A DNA stretch of 15,938 nt from the NCBI GenBank assembly GCA_036389105.1, contig DASVQK010000170.1:1-15938 (forward strand), written 5' to 3'. Source of the DNA: AC-37 sp036389105. GTDB lineage: Bacteria > Actinomycetota > Thermoleophilia > Solirubrobacterales > Thermoleophilaceae. Positions 1-6,812 of the stretch are shown in pieces. The translations under genes were made by a program, and so were the position numbers. Numbering within the stretch: position 1 is the first letter of the stretch; the number at the start of each line of letters is the position of its first letter. A model generated the notes under the pieces. That model had not been told where the DNA came from and ran no database searches. It saw nothing but the letters and a program-made list of their open reading frames with translations.

Positions 1-1340
1 GGCCGGCGAACGGTGAACCGCTTGCGCGCGCGGCCGCGGTGGCCGAGCCTGACCGTCCGGCGGGCGACCCGCGCGGCTCCCCGCCGCAGCACGACGCGAA
101 CCCTCCGCAGCGGAGGGCCGGTGAGCGTGGCGGTGAGGCGCGCGGCGCCTTCGCGGAGCCTGCGCGCGCGAAGCTTGGCCCGCAGCGGCCGCTGGTCGGC
201 GAGCCAGGCCGGGGTCTGCGCTCCCACGATCGTCACCAGGTTGTCCAGCGCGATGTTCAGATCGACCAGGTGCACGCCCCAGGTCTCGTCCGGGGCCGGG
301 TTCAGCTTCCGCGCTCCGGCCACGGACGAGATCATCAGGACGTTGGCGTTGTTCGATGTCTCGCAGCGGCCGACGTAGTGGTCAGCGGGCTGAAGCCATG
401 GGGTGTCGGCCGAGGGCGGCGGCCCCTCGTAGAGCTGGAAGAGCAGCGCCGCTATGACCCCCGGCGCGAACGGCTCGCTGGGAAGGAGCGAGCCGAGGTT
501 GCCGCGCGCACCGGCGAGCGCCGCCGGGTTGGTGCACAGCACCTCGACGCCCGGACCGGTCGGCAGTCCCAGTGCGCCGCCGACAGGATCGGTGTCCGTG
601 CGGCCGAAACGAGCTTTGTCAGGCGGGGTCTCGTTGAAGGTGGAGTAGGAGATCACGCACCCCGTCTGCGCGGCGGAGTCGCACGCAGGGATGTGCGCGA
701 AGTCCCCGCCCACGCGGCGGCCCTTCGCCACGGTCGCGTTGGCGCCGGGAATGATCGCCGAGACCAGGAGGCGCCGGAGGGACGGACTCGGGTCGATCTC
801 CCTGCGAATGAGCGCCCGCAGCAGCCGGCTGCCCTGCGAGTGCCCGACCAGGACCACGCCGCGACCGCGGTTGTCCCTGCGCAGGTACTCGAGCCATGCC
901 TCGCGGACGTCGGCGAACGCGTTGTCGTACGCGCTGGTGTCGTGCGTCTGGCTGGCCGTGGCGACGCCCGCCGCGGTCACCTGTCGGTAGAGCGGGACGA
1001 ACACCCGGCAGCGCGTGGAGAAGCGCTGCGCCTGGTAGAGCGCGATCGACCGGATCTCGGGGTCGGGCGACTTGGTCGCGTTCGGCGTGGGCTGGTTGCT
1101 GACGGTCGGGTACACGTAGAAGCAGTCGATCGGCGGGCGCTCCGGCACCGCCGGACGTCCCACGCGTGAGGAGCCGTCGGACTCGAAGTAGGTCGTCGTC
1201 TGGTCACCCACGCAGGGGCTCGACGCCAGGCCGGGGCGGCAGAGCCAGCTGACGTCGGCACCGGCCGTCGATACCGGGAGGCAACCGACGACGACCGTCG
1301 CAAGAGCCGACAGGAGCGCGATCCGGAGCACGCGGTGCAC
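1..1340 (-). CDS. Secreted DUF3089-family alpha/beta hydrolase (lipase-like), 3' end cut by window edge
   Basis: About 446 codons are visible. The gene starts at GTG 1340-1338 and runs off the left edge, so the C-terminus is missing. An in-frame TAG lies five codons upstream, which fixes the start region; no strong Shine-Dalgarno is visible. Residues 1-29 form a signal peptide. VVGC (17-20) fits a lipobox, but AGA/D (27-30) is an alternative signal peptidase I site. DUF3089 hallmarks are IDCFYVYPTVS (71-81) and the nucleophile elbow GHSQG (166-170, Ser168). A C-terminal WGVHLVDLNIALDN (354-367) probably supplies the catalytic His (His357). From about residue 385 an Arg-rich beta-sandwich-like extension begins, which is not part of the hydrolase core. 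The family is predicted to contain extracytoplasmic serine esterases or lipases; the substrate is unknown. The gene is divergent from the beta-propeller gene. The family call is solid and the substrate open. Confidence 0.82.
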   Translation of the reverse strand, partial: MHRVLRIALLSALATVVVGCLPVSTAGADVSWLCRPGLASSPCVGDQTTTYFESDGSSRVGRPAVPERPPIDCFYVYPTVSNQPTPNATKSPDPEIRSIALYQAQRFSTRCRVFVPLYRQVTAAGVATASQTHDTSAYDNAFADVREAWLEYLRRDNRGRGVVLVGHSQGSRLLRALIRREIDPSPSLRRLLVSAIIPGANATVAKGRRVGGDFAHIPACDSAAQTGCVISYSTFNETPPDKARFGRTDTDPVGGALGLPTGPGVEVLCTNPAALAGARGNLGSLLPSEPFAPGVIAALLFQLYEGPPPSADTPWLQPADHYVGRCETSNNANVLMISSVAGARKLNPAPDETWGVHLVDLNIALDNLVTIVGAQTPAWLADQRPLRAKLRARRLREGAARLTATLTGPPLRRVRVVLRRGAARVARRTVRLGHRGRARKRFTVRR

Positions 1341-1359
1341 GGCGCCCGCAGTCTACGCC

Positions 1360-1401
1360 CGGACCGAACCCCGGGACGCCGCACGAACCGCGGACCGAAC
1401 C
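1360..1401. repeat. Paired CGGACCGAACC direct repeats in the divergent region
   Basis: The 11-bp sequence CGGACCGAACC occurs at 1360-1370 and again at 1391-1401, 31 bp apart (about three helical turns). A further partial copy, CGAACC, lies between them at 1384-1389. The repeats sit between the candidate minus-strand promoter and the start of the DUF3089 gene, where a DNA-binding regulator could act. The repeats are seen directly; the operator role is inference. Confidence 0.4.
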
Positions 1402-1423
1402 GGCGCGCGCCTAAGTTACTTTG

Positions 1424-1452
1424 AGTATCTTGCCGCCCGCGGGGTTCAGCAA
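1424..1452 (-). promoter_or_regulatory. Weak sigma-70-like promoter candidate for the DUF3089 gene
   Basis: On the minus strand TTGCTG (1452-1447) and GATACT (1429-1424) are separated by 17 bp. They fall in the only AT-rich patch (about 1411-1432) of the 138-bp divergent spacer. The -10 matches the consensus at 4 of 6 bases and the -35 at 3 of 6. Predicted transcription would begin near 1417, giving a leader of about 77 nt. No convincing plus-strand promoter was found in the same spacer. Confidence 0.22.
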
Positions 1453-1478
1453 GCATCGTCTACAGGGGGGCAGAAGAC

Positions 1479-3011
1479 GTGTCGATGGTCACGGGGGGCA
1501 GTCGAGGGCGGCTGCGTGCGGTACTGGCAGCCTTGTTCGTCACCGGTCTGGCGTACGCCGCGCCGGCGGCGGCAGCAACGGGGGATCCATGCAGCGCGGC
1601 CGCTCCGGCCGGCGGTGACTGGCCGGCGTACGGGCACGACGCCGCCAACACGCGCAATCAGCCGGACGAGCAGCTCCTGACACCGGCCGTGGTGCCGGGC
1701 CTCAAGCCGGCCTGGACGTTCAACACCGCCGACAGTGGCGACACCGGCGGGTTCCAGAGCACGCCGGTCGTCAGCGGCGGCTGCGTCTTCGCCGGCTCGA
1801 CGGAGGGCGTCGCCTACGCGATCGACGCCGGGACCGGCGCGCGTGTGTGGCAGACCCAGCTCGACGTATCTCGCGCCGGCCTGGGCGGGGCGATTGTCGG
1901 GGCACCGGCCGTGACGGCCAAGGCCGTGATCTTCCTCGTGAACCAGAGCAACGCCCCATACGCGGTGGCGCTCCGCCGCTCCGACGGCAGCGTCCTGTGG
2001 CGCAGCGCACCGGTGGTCGAGAAGCCGGGGTACTACACGAACGCGAGCGCGGCCCTGGCCGGCGACGTCCTGTTCATGGGCTACTCGGCGCCGGAGGGCA
2101 ACTCCTCGGGCCAGGGCGGGTTCGCCCTGCTCAGCGCGACCAGCGGCCGCATCCTCAAGGTGACGCCTACCATCCCGCTGGCCGACCAGGCGCAGGGGGA
2201 CGCGGGCGGCGGCCTGTGGGCCACGCCGGCCTTCGACCTCAGCGCCGGCTACGCCTACATCGGGGCCGGCAACCCGTTCAGCAGGCAGCGGGAGCACGCG
2301 TACACCAACGCGATCCTGAAGATCGACGTCAATCGCGGACGGGCCACCTTCGGCTCGGTCGTCGCCTCCTACAAGGGCAACGTCGATCAGTACGCCGAGG
2401 CGCTGCAGGCTGCCAGCCAGACGCCCGTCTGCGCGGCGTCGGACCAGCCGGACATCGAGTATCCGCTGGACGATCCGGCGTGCGGGCAGATCGACCTGGA
2501 CTTCGGCGCCTCGCCGAACCTGTTCTCGGATAGCCAGGGCCGACTGCTCGTGGGCGACCTGCAGAAGTCGGGCGTCTACCACGTGGCCCGGGCCGACACG
2601 ATGCAGCCGGCATGGACGTCGCTGGTGGGCGCGTCGTGCGCGTCCTGCAACGCGGCGTCCACCGCGTTCGACGGGAGCTCGGTGATCGGCGTGTTCACGC
2701 CCGGCAGCGTGATGGCCGCGCTCGGGCGCGACGACGGAACCGTCGGCTGGCGCATGCCGATAGCCGACGGCGTCCACTATCAGGGGACCAGCACGGCCGC
2801 GGGAGTGGCGTACACGGTCGACGGCCACGGCTTCCTCGACGCCGTCAACGCGGCGACGGGCGCGCTGCTCGTCCGCCGGTCGATGACCGCCGATGCCGGC
2901 GTGCCGTTGACGAACCTGACGTCGAGCGGGGTCGCGATCGCCGGCCACACGGTGTTCGCGTCTCACGCCGCTCCCACCGGCGGCGGGGTCCTGATCGCCT
3001 ACCGGCCGTAG
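1479..3011 (+). CDS. Secreted PQQ-type beta-propeller protein, polyvinyl-alcohol-dehydrogenase-like
   Basis: The protein has 510 residues. GTG 1479 is preferred because AGGGGGG (1464-1470) lies 8 nt upstream; ATG 1485 is the alternative. Residues 1-33 form a signal peptide. The rest shows repeated propeller blades such as GGCVFAGSTEGVAYAIDAGTG (starts at 100), DGSVLW (169-174) and DGTVGW (419-424), of the kind in quinoprotein dehydrogenases and BamB-like repeats. LWATPAFD (246-253), IGAGNPFS (261-268) and DLDFGASPNLF (339-349) resemble polyvinyl alcohol dehydrogenases. No CxxCH haem site is present. CASC (387-390) could form a local disulfide but is not the adjacent Cys-Cys of classical PQQ alcohol dehydrogenases. 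PQQ binding is therefore uncertain. The protein is likely extracytoplasmic. It is divergent from a serine hydrolase gene and followed by a double hairpin. Confidence 0.8.
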   Translation: MSMVTGGSRGRLRAVLAALFVTGLAYAAPAAAATGDPCSAAAPAGGDWPAYGHDAANTRNQPDEQLLTPAVVPGLKPAWTFNTADSGDTGGFQSTPVVSGGCVFAGSTEGVAYAIDAGTGARVWQTQLDVSRAGLGGAIVGAPAVTAKAVIFLVNQSNAPYAVALRRSDGSVLWRSAPVVEKPGYYTNASAALAGDVLFMGYSAPEGNSSGQGGFALLSATSGRILKVTPTIPLADQAQGDAGGGLWATPAFDLSAGYAYIGAGNPFSRQREHAYTNAILKIDVNRGRATFGSVVASYKGNVDQYAEALQAASQTPVCAASDQPDIEYPLDDPACGQIDLDFGASPNLFSDSQGRLLVGDLQKSGVYHVARADTMQPAWTSLVGASCASCNAASTAFDGSSVIGVFTPGSVMAALGRDDGTVGWRMPIADGVHYQGTSTAAGVAYTVDGHGFLDAVNAATGALLVRRSMTADAGVPLTNLTSSGVAIAGHTVFASHAAPTGGGVLIAYRP

Positions 3012-3035
3012 GCGCCACGGACGTGCCACCAGCCA

Positions 3036-3095
3036 GCCCCCGGCGTCGCCCACGCGGCGCCGGGGGCGGGCGCTTCCGTCTGAGCGGAGGCGCCC
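3036..3095 (+). terminator. Tandem hairpins after the beta-propeller gene (probable terminator)
   Basis: Hairpin 1 is a perfect 10-bp stem, GCCCCCGGCG (3036-3045) with CGCCGGGGGC (3058-3067), and a 12-nt loop. Hairpin 2 follows immediately: GGGCGCTTCCG (3068-3078) pairs with CGGAGGCGCCC (3085-3095), 11 bp including one G-U, with a 6-nt loop. No U tract follows, as is common in high-GC actinobacteria. The structures separate the propeller gene from the acylase gene, so each probably has its own transcription unit. Confidence 0.6.
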
Positions 3096-3121
3096 GCGAC
3101 ATGGCCAGGTAGGCTGCCGCC

Positions 3122-5671
3122 ATGGCGTCGCGGCCAAAGCTCGCCGCCGCGAAGGCAGGGATCCTGGCGCTGCTCGCGCTCGCGCCGGCCACCGCCGGCG
3201 CCGCGGACGGGCTGCGTGCGGTGAACGCCGTGCCGCCCGGACAGTCGGGGATGACCACGCTGTCGGCGTTCTCGTTCGCCACGTCCGGCGGGTCCAGCTC
3301 CTACGGACCTCACACGGACGACCAGCGCGAGCTGTACGCGTCCTGGCGGTACAAGCCCATGCAGTTCGTGGGCGCCGGCCAGGGCGAGTCGCCGCCCGGC
3401 AACCCGAACGTGAAGATCGTGCGCGACGAGCGGTACGGCGTGCCCACGGTCACGGGCGCCACCGACGGGGACGCCTTCTACGGGATCGGCTACGCGATGG
3501 CGGCGGACCGCCTGTTCCAGATGGACGTGTTCCGTCACGTGGGGCACGGCACGCTGGCGGAGCTGATCGGACCGAGCGGGCTCGCGATGGACGAGGCGGT
3601 GCTGCGCGTGAGCGAGGGCGACGCCGCCCTTCAGCGGGAGTTCGAGGCGCTGCCGGCGGACGCGCGCGAGCGGCTCCAGCGCTTCGCCGACGGGATCAAC
3701 GCCTACATCGACCAGGCGCAGACCGACCCCTCGCTCATGCCGGCGGAGTTCGTGCTCCTGAACGACCTGCCGATCGAGCACTGGACCGTGTCCGACGTGC
3801 TGGGGTTCGGCGAGTACGCCGGCCGCTTCTTCGGCGAGTTCGGCCACGGCGAGCTGGGCGCGGCCGTGACCTACCAGCACCTGATCGCCCGCCATGGCCA
3901 GCGCAAGGGCGAGCGCATCTTCCACGACCTGCTGCCGCTGAACGACAGGCACGCCCCCACGTCGATCGCGCGCCGGGACGGTCGCTTCAAGCGCCACGCC
4001 AGGGGACGGGTGCGCACGAGCTTCCGCGGCTCGCGCTACGCGAACCACGACCCGGCGACGCTGCCGGCGATCGCCGACCTCGAGCGGACGGAGAGGGTCG
4101 TGGACGCCCGGCAGGCCGGGGTGGCCGAGCTCCAGCGCAAGCTGGCGCTGCCCCGCTTCGGCAGCAACGCCGTGATCGTCTCCGGGCGCCTGGCCAAGGG
4201 CGGCAGGCCGATGCTCTACGGCGGTCCGCAGACCGGCTGGGCGGTGCCGGGCTTCTTCTGGGAGGTGGAGGTGCACAGCCCCGCCCGCGACCAGCGCGGG
4301 GTGATGGTGCCCGCCATCCCGCTGATCGTGATCGGCCGCAACGCGCACGCCGCCTGGACCGTGACGTCCGCGCTGGACGCGAACTCCGACACCTTCGTCG
4401 AGCAGCTCGACCCGTCCAACACCACGTACAGGCACAAGGGCCGCTCGCGAGCGGTCCAGAAGCACGAGGTGACGATCCACTGCAACAACCCGCCGACGGC
4501 GGCCACCCCCCTGCTGGGCGGCGAGCCTCCCGAGACGTGCCCTGCGCAGGAGCGGAAGCTGACCGTGTACCGCACCGTGCACGGCCCGGGGCTGGCGGAC
4601 CCCGACGCCGGGCACCGCCTGTACACGCGTCAGTCGGTGGTGGACGGCCGCCTGCTGGACTCACTTACGGCGTGGGACCTGGCGGGGCGGCAGGCGGGCG
4701 TGCGCCGCTTCGGGGCGACCCTGTCCGGCATGTCGCTGGGCTTCAACTTCCTCTACGCCGGCGACGACGGGCACATCGGCTACTGGCACACCGGCGCGTA
4801 CCCGCTCCGGCCGCGCAACGCCGACCCCACGCTCCCGATGCCCGGCGACGGCCGCTACGACTGGCGCGGCCTCGAGCGCTGGAAGGCCCACCCGCACGTG
4901 ATCGACCCGAAGCGCGGCTATGTCGTGAACTGGAACAACAAGCCGTCCGTCGGCTGGGGGTCGAAGAACCTCGGCGTGGGCGGCGAGGGCGGCATCTGGG
5001 GGGACCACTGGGAGTCGCAGCCCCTTGCCAGTCTCGTGCGCCGGCGCTCGCCACTCAGCTTCGAGGCGCTGGGGCAGGTTCCGCGCGACGTCGCGTACAT
5101 CGACAACCGCGCGCGGGCGTTCCTGCCCTACCTCCGCAAGGCGCTGCGGAAGACGAGCGACCCCCGGCTGGTCGCGCTGCGCGGGTACCTGCGCAGTTGG
5201 AACGGGCGCCGCGACTCGGCTGACGGGAAGGGCGGCTACGGCACGCCGGCGGTGGTGTTCTTCGACCGCTTCGTCGAGAAGCTGATGCGCGCCGCCGTGG
5301 AGCCGGCGCTGGGCGCCGATTGGTCTCAGGTCGCGGGCCTGGACTGCCCGACCTGTCACCTGCGATCGGTGGACAACCTGGCGTCGCCGACGTACAAGTT
5401 CGAGATCGCGGGGGAGCAGGTCCTGGCCGCGGCTCTCAAGCGGCGGACCCGCTACCGCTGGGTGCGCGCCCGCACGGCCCTGCTCCTGCGGGCCGCCGCG
5501 GGCGCGGCCGCGGAGCTCACGGCCGAGCAGGGCCCGGACCCGGCCAAGTGGAACCAGCCGGTCGAGACCGGCGAGTTCTCCCCCCAGGGCGGCATCTCCA
5601 CCAAGCCGCTGGTCCCGCTGCCCAACCGCGGGTCCTACGGGCAGGTGGTGGAGGCGAAGCCCGCGCCTTGA
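3122..5671 (+). CDS. Secreted penicillin acylase family protein (Ntn hydrolase)
   Basis: The 849-residue length is normal for penicillin G/acyl-homoserine-lactone acylase precursors. ATG 3122 follows AGGTAGG (3107-3113) at 8 nt. Residues 1-27 form a signal peptide (ATAGA/A). The alpha-chain region shows RDERYGVPTV (101-110), YAMAADRLFQMD (124-135) and GTLAELIG (143-150). A spacer of about 60-80 basic residues precedes the expected autoproteolysis site RFG/SNAVIVSG. Ser348 would be the new N-terminal nucleophile of the beta chain. GGPQTGW and NWNNKP (603-608, the oxyanion-hole Asn region) support an active enzyme. Family members hydrolyse amide bonds in beta-lactams, acyl-homoserine lactones or lipopeptides; the substrate cannot be read here. 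CPTCH (742-746) in the beta chain looks like a haem motif but is more likely structural. The deamidase gene starts 30 nt downstream, possibly in the same operon. Confidence 0.92.
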   Translation: MASRPKLAAAKAGILALLALAPATAGAADGLRAVNAVPPGQSGMTTLSAFSFATSGGSSSYGPHTDDQRELYASWRYKPMQFVGAGQGESPPGNPNVKIVRDERYGVPTVTGATDGDAFYGIGYAMAADRLFQMDVFRHVGHGTLAELIGPSGLAMDEAVLRVSEGDAALQREFEALPADARERLQRFADGINAYIDQAQTDPSLMPAEFVLLNDLPIEHWTVSDVLGFGEYAGRFFGEFGHGELGAAVTYQHLIARHGQRKGERIFHDLLPLNDRHAPTSIARRDGRFKRHARGRVRTSFRGSRYANHDPATLPAIADLERTERVVDARQAGVAELQRKLALPRFGSNAVIVSGRLAKGGRPMLYGGPQTGWAVPGFFWEVEVHSPARDQRGVMVPAIPLIVIGRNAHAAWTVTSALDANSDTFVEQLDPSNTTYRHKGRSRAVQKHEVTIHCNNPPTAATPLLGGEPPETCPAQERKLTVYRTVHGPGLADPDAGHRLYTRQSVVDGRLLDSLTAWDLAGRQAGVRRFGATLSGMSLGFNFLYAGDDGHIGYWHTGAYPLRPRNADPTLPMPGDGRYDWRGLERWKAHPHVIDPKRGYVVNWNNKPSVGWGSKNLGVGGEGGIWGDHWESQPLASLVRRRSPLSFEALGQVPRDVAYIDNRARAFLPYLRKALRKTSDPRLVALRGYLRSWNGRRDSADGKGGYGTPAVVFFDRFVEKLMRAAVEPALGADWSQVAGLDCPTCHLRSVDNLASPTYKFEIAGEQVLAAALKRRTRYRWVRARTALLLRAAAGAAAELTAEQGPDPAKWNQPVETGEFSPQGGISTKPLVPLPNRGSYGQVVEAKPAP

Positions 5672-5701
5672 TGTCGTTCACGCACTGACTGGAGGATGGC
5701 C

Positions 5702-6808
5702 ATGCCGAACCCGAACGCCGTTGTCTCCACCCGCATCCGCTTGGTGCGTGCCGAAGGGGAGCTGGCCGTCGAGCTCGAGGGTGGCCGGCGCGCGGTCCTG
5801 GACCCGAGCGATCCGCGGTCCGCCGGGTTCGCGCAGGTGCTGGAGGGGCTGAGCGCCCAGAACCTGCCGGTCTACGTCGAGCTCGACCCCGAAACGTCCG
5901 CGATCGCACGCCTGCTGATCCCGCACGTCTCGCGAGTCGTCGGCATCCGCGAGATCGACGACGACTCGCTCGGCGTCGAGCTGGAGCTCTCACACGCGCG
6001 GCATGTGCTGCGCCGCGGCAGCGAGGACTTCGAGCTGCTCGAACGCTCGCTGCGGGAGGCCATGGACAAGGGCCAGCGCATCGTGCTCACAGAGGACGAC
6101 GCGCACGAGATCGTCGACGTCCGCGAGTACACCCCGGACCCGGAGGGGCCCGGCCCTTTACCTGATCCGGAGGGGCCACCGCGGAAGCCGTGGGAGAGGA
6201 GCCCGATCCGCTGGCTGCCTCGGCTGTGGCGCTGGCCCTGGTGGCCCTGGTGGTGGTGCTGGTGGCCGTGGCGCCGGCGCTGCTGCGTCTCGGGGCAGCG
6301 GGCGCAGGAGGTGTTCGACGCGATGGCCGCGACGAGCTGCAACCCGCAGACCGTCCCGCCGCCGTGCATCCCCTTCCTCTACCCGGACGACGGCTGCTGG
6401 GCGCGCGCGCACGAGATGTGCAGGCTCATGATCGGCATGGGGCTCAGCCCCAGGAAGGTGTGGATCCAGGGCAGTCTTCACGTCAGCACCAAGAACAACC
6501 CGAGCTGCAACGTCTATTGGGTTTGGCACGTGGCGCCCACCCTGTGCGTCTGCGGCCCGCGGTTCTGGCAGTCGCAGGACATGGTGATCGACCCCTCGCT
6601 CTTCACCACGCCGGTAACGAAGTCCGGCTGGAAGGGCGTGCAGGGGGACCCGGGCGCGACGCTGACCGATACCGACGCGTCGGACTTCCTGTGGGGAGCG
6701 ACCGATCCCAATTACGTCCAGACCAACCAGACGCTGGCCTACTACCGGCTCCAGCTCCAGAACCGGTCGGTGCAGAACGGACCGCCGCCGTACGCCAACT
6801 GCCCGTAG
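5702..6808 (+). CDS. Protein-glutaminase-like deamidase with N-terminal domain and Trp-rich segment
   Basis: The protein has 368 residues. ATG 5702 is chosen because GGAGG (5691-5695) lies 6 nt upstream; the in-frame ATG 5696 touches that box. Residues 218-310 match the papain-like protein-glutaminase family (Chryseobacterium type, Gln_deamidase_2). The motifs are DGCWARAHEM (230-239, Cys232), YWVWHVAP (272-279, His276) and MVIDPSLF (294-301, Asp297), giving a complete Cys-His-Asp triad. Such enzymes deamidate glutamine side chains in proteins. Unlike secreted protein-glutaminases it has no N-terminal signal peptide. Instead there is an unrecognised domain (1-142, LTEDDAHEIVDVREY at 129-143), a Pro-rich linker (144-162) and a Trp-rich basic stretch (171-193). 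The catalytic part is Cys-rich (about ten Cys), suggesting disulfides and an exported location, which the lack of a signal peptide leaves unexplained. It lies 30 nt after the acylase gene, perhaps co-transcribed. Its stop abuts that of the next gene. Confidence 0.82.
   Translation: MPNPNAVVSTRIRLVRAEGELAVELEGGRRAVLDPSDPRSAGFAQVLEGLSAQNLPVYVELDPETSAIARLLIPHVSRVVGIREIDDDSLGVELELSHARHVLRRGSEDFELLERSLREAMDKGQRIVLTEDDAHEIVDVREYTPDPEGPGPLPDPEGPPRKPWERSPIRWLPRLWRWPWWPWWWCWWPWRRRCCVSGQRAQEVFDAMAATSCNPQTVPPPCIPFLYPDDGCWARAHEMCRLMIGMGLSPRKVWIQGSLHVSTKNNPSCNVYWVWHVAPTLCVCGPRFWQSQDMVIDPSLFTTPVTKSGWKGVQGDPGATLTDTDASDFLWGATDPNYVQTNQTLAYYRLQLQNRSVQNGPPPYANCP
6212..6280 (+). other. Tryptophan-rich, indolicidin-like segment inside the deamidase gene
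   Basis: Residues 171-193 of the deamidase contain 11 Trp within 20 residues (171-190), followed by Arg-Arg-Arg and Cys-Cys. The core WRWPWWPWWW resembles the antimicrobial peptide indolicidin, which contains WKWPWWPWRR. The DNA is a run of TGG codons mixed with CCC/CCG/GTG-like units. The composition is read directly from the sequence. A membrane-interfacial or membrane-inserting role is inference from the behaviour of Trp/Arg peptides. Confidence 0.85.
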
Positions 6809-6812
6809 CTAC
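6805..6812. other. Abutting convergent stop codons (GTAGCTAC palindrome)
   Basis: The TAG of the deamidase gene is at 6806-6808 and the TAG of the minus-strand metalloprotease-like gene is at 6811-6809. Together they form the palindrome GTAGCTAC. No intergenic base separates the two convergent genes. Any terminator must therefore lie inside the opposite coding sequence, so antisense overlap of the transcripts is likely. Confidence 0.8.

Noticed and set aside
2999..4615. Long minus-strand open frame over the acylase gene.
   Set aside because: It is a shadow of the acylase codons; it has no recognisable motif and would cross the double hairpin.
5345..5359. Calling the acylase a haem-binding fusion because of CPTCH.
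   Set aside because: There is a single motif with no surrounding cytochrome fold or axial ligand, inside an otherwise normal Ntn hydrolase beta chain.
5671..5688. Five-codon ATG frame overlapping the acylase stop as TGATG, a possible coupling peptide.
   Set aside because: It has no ribosome binding site of its own that stands out, and tiny frames like this are frequent. The GGAGG at 5691 serves the deamidase directly.
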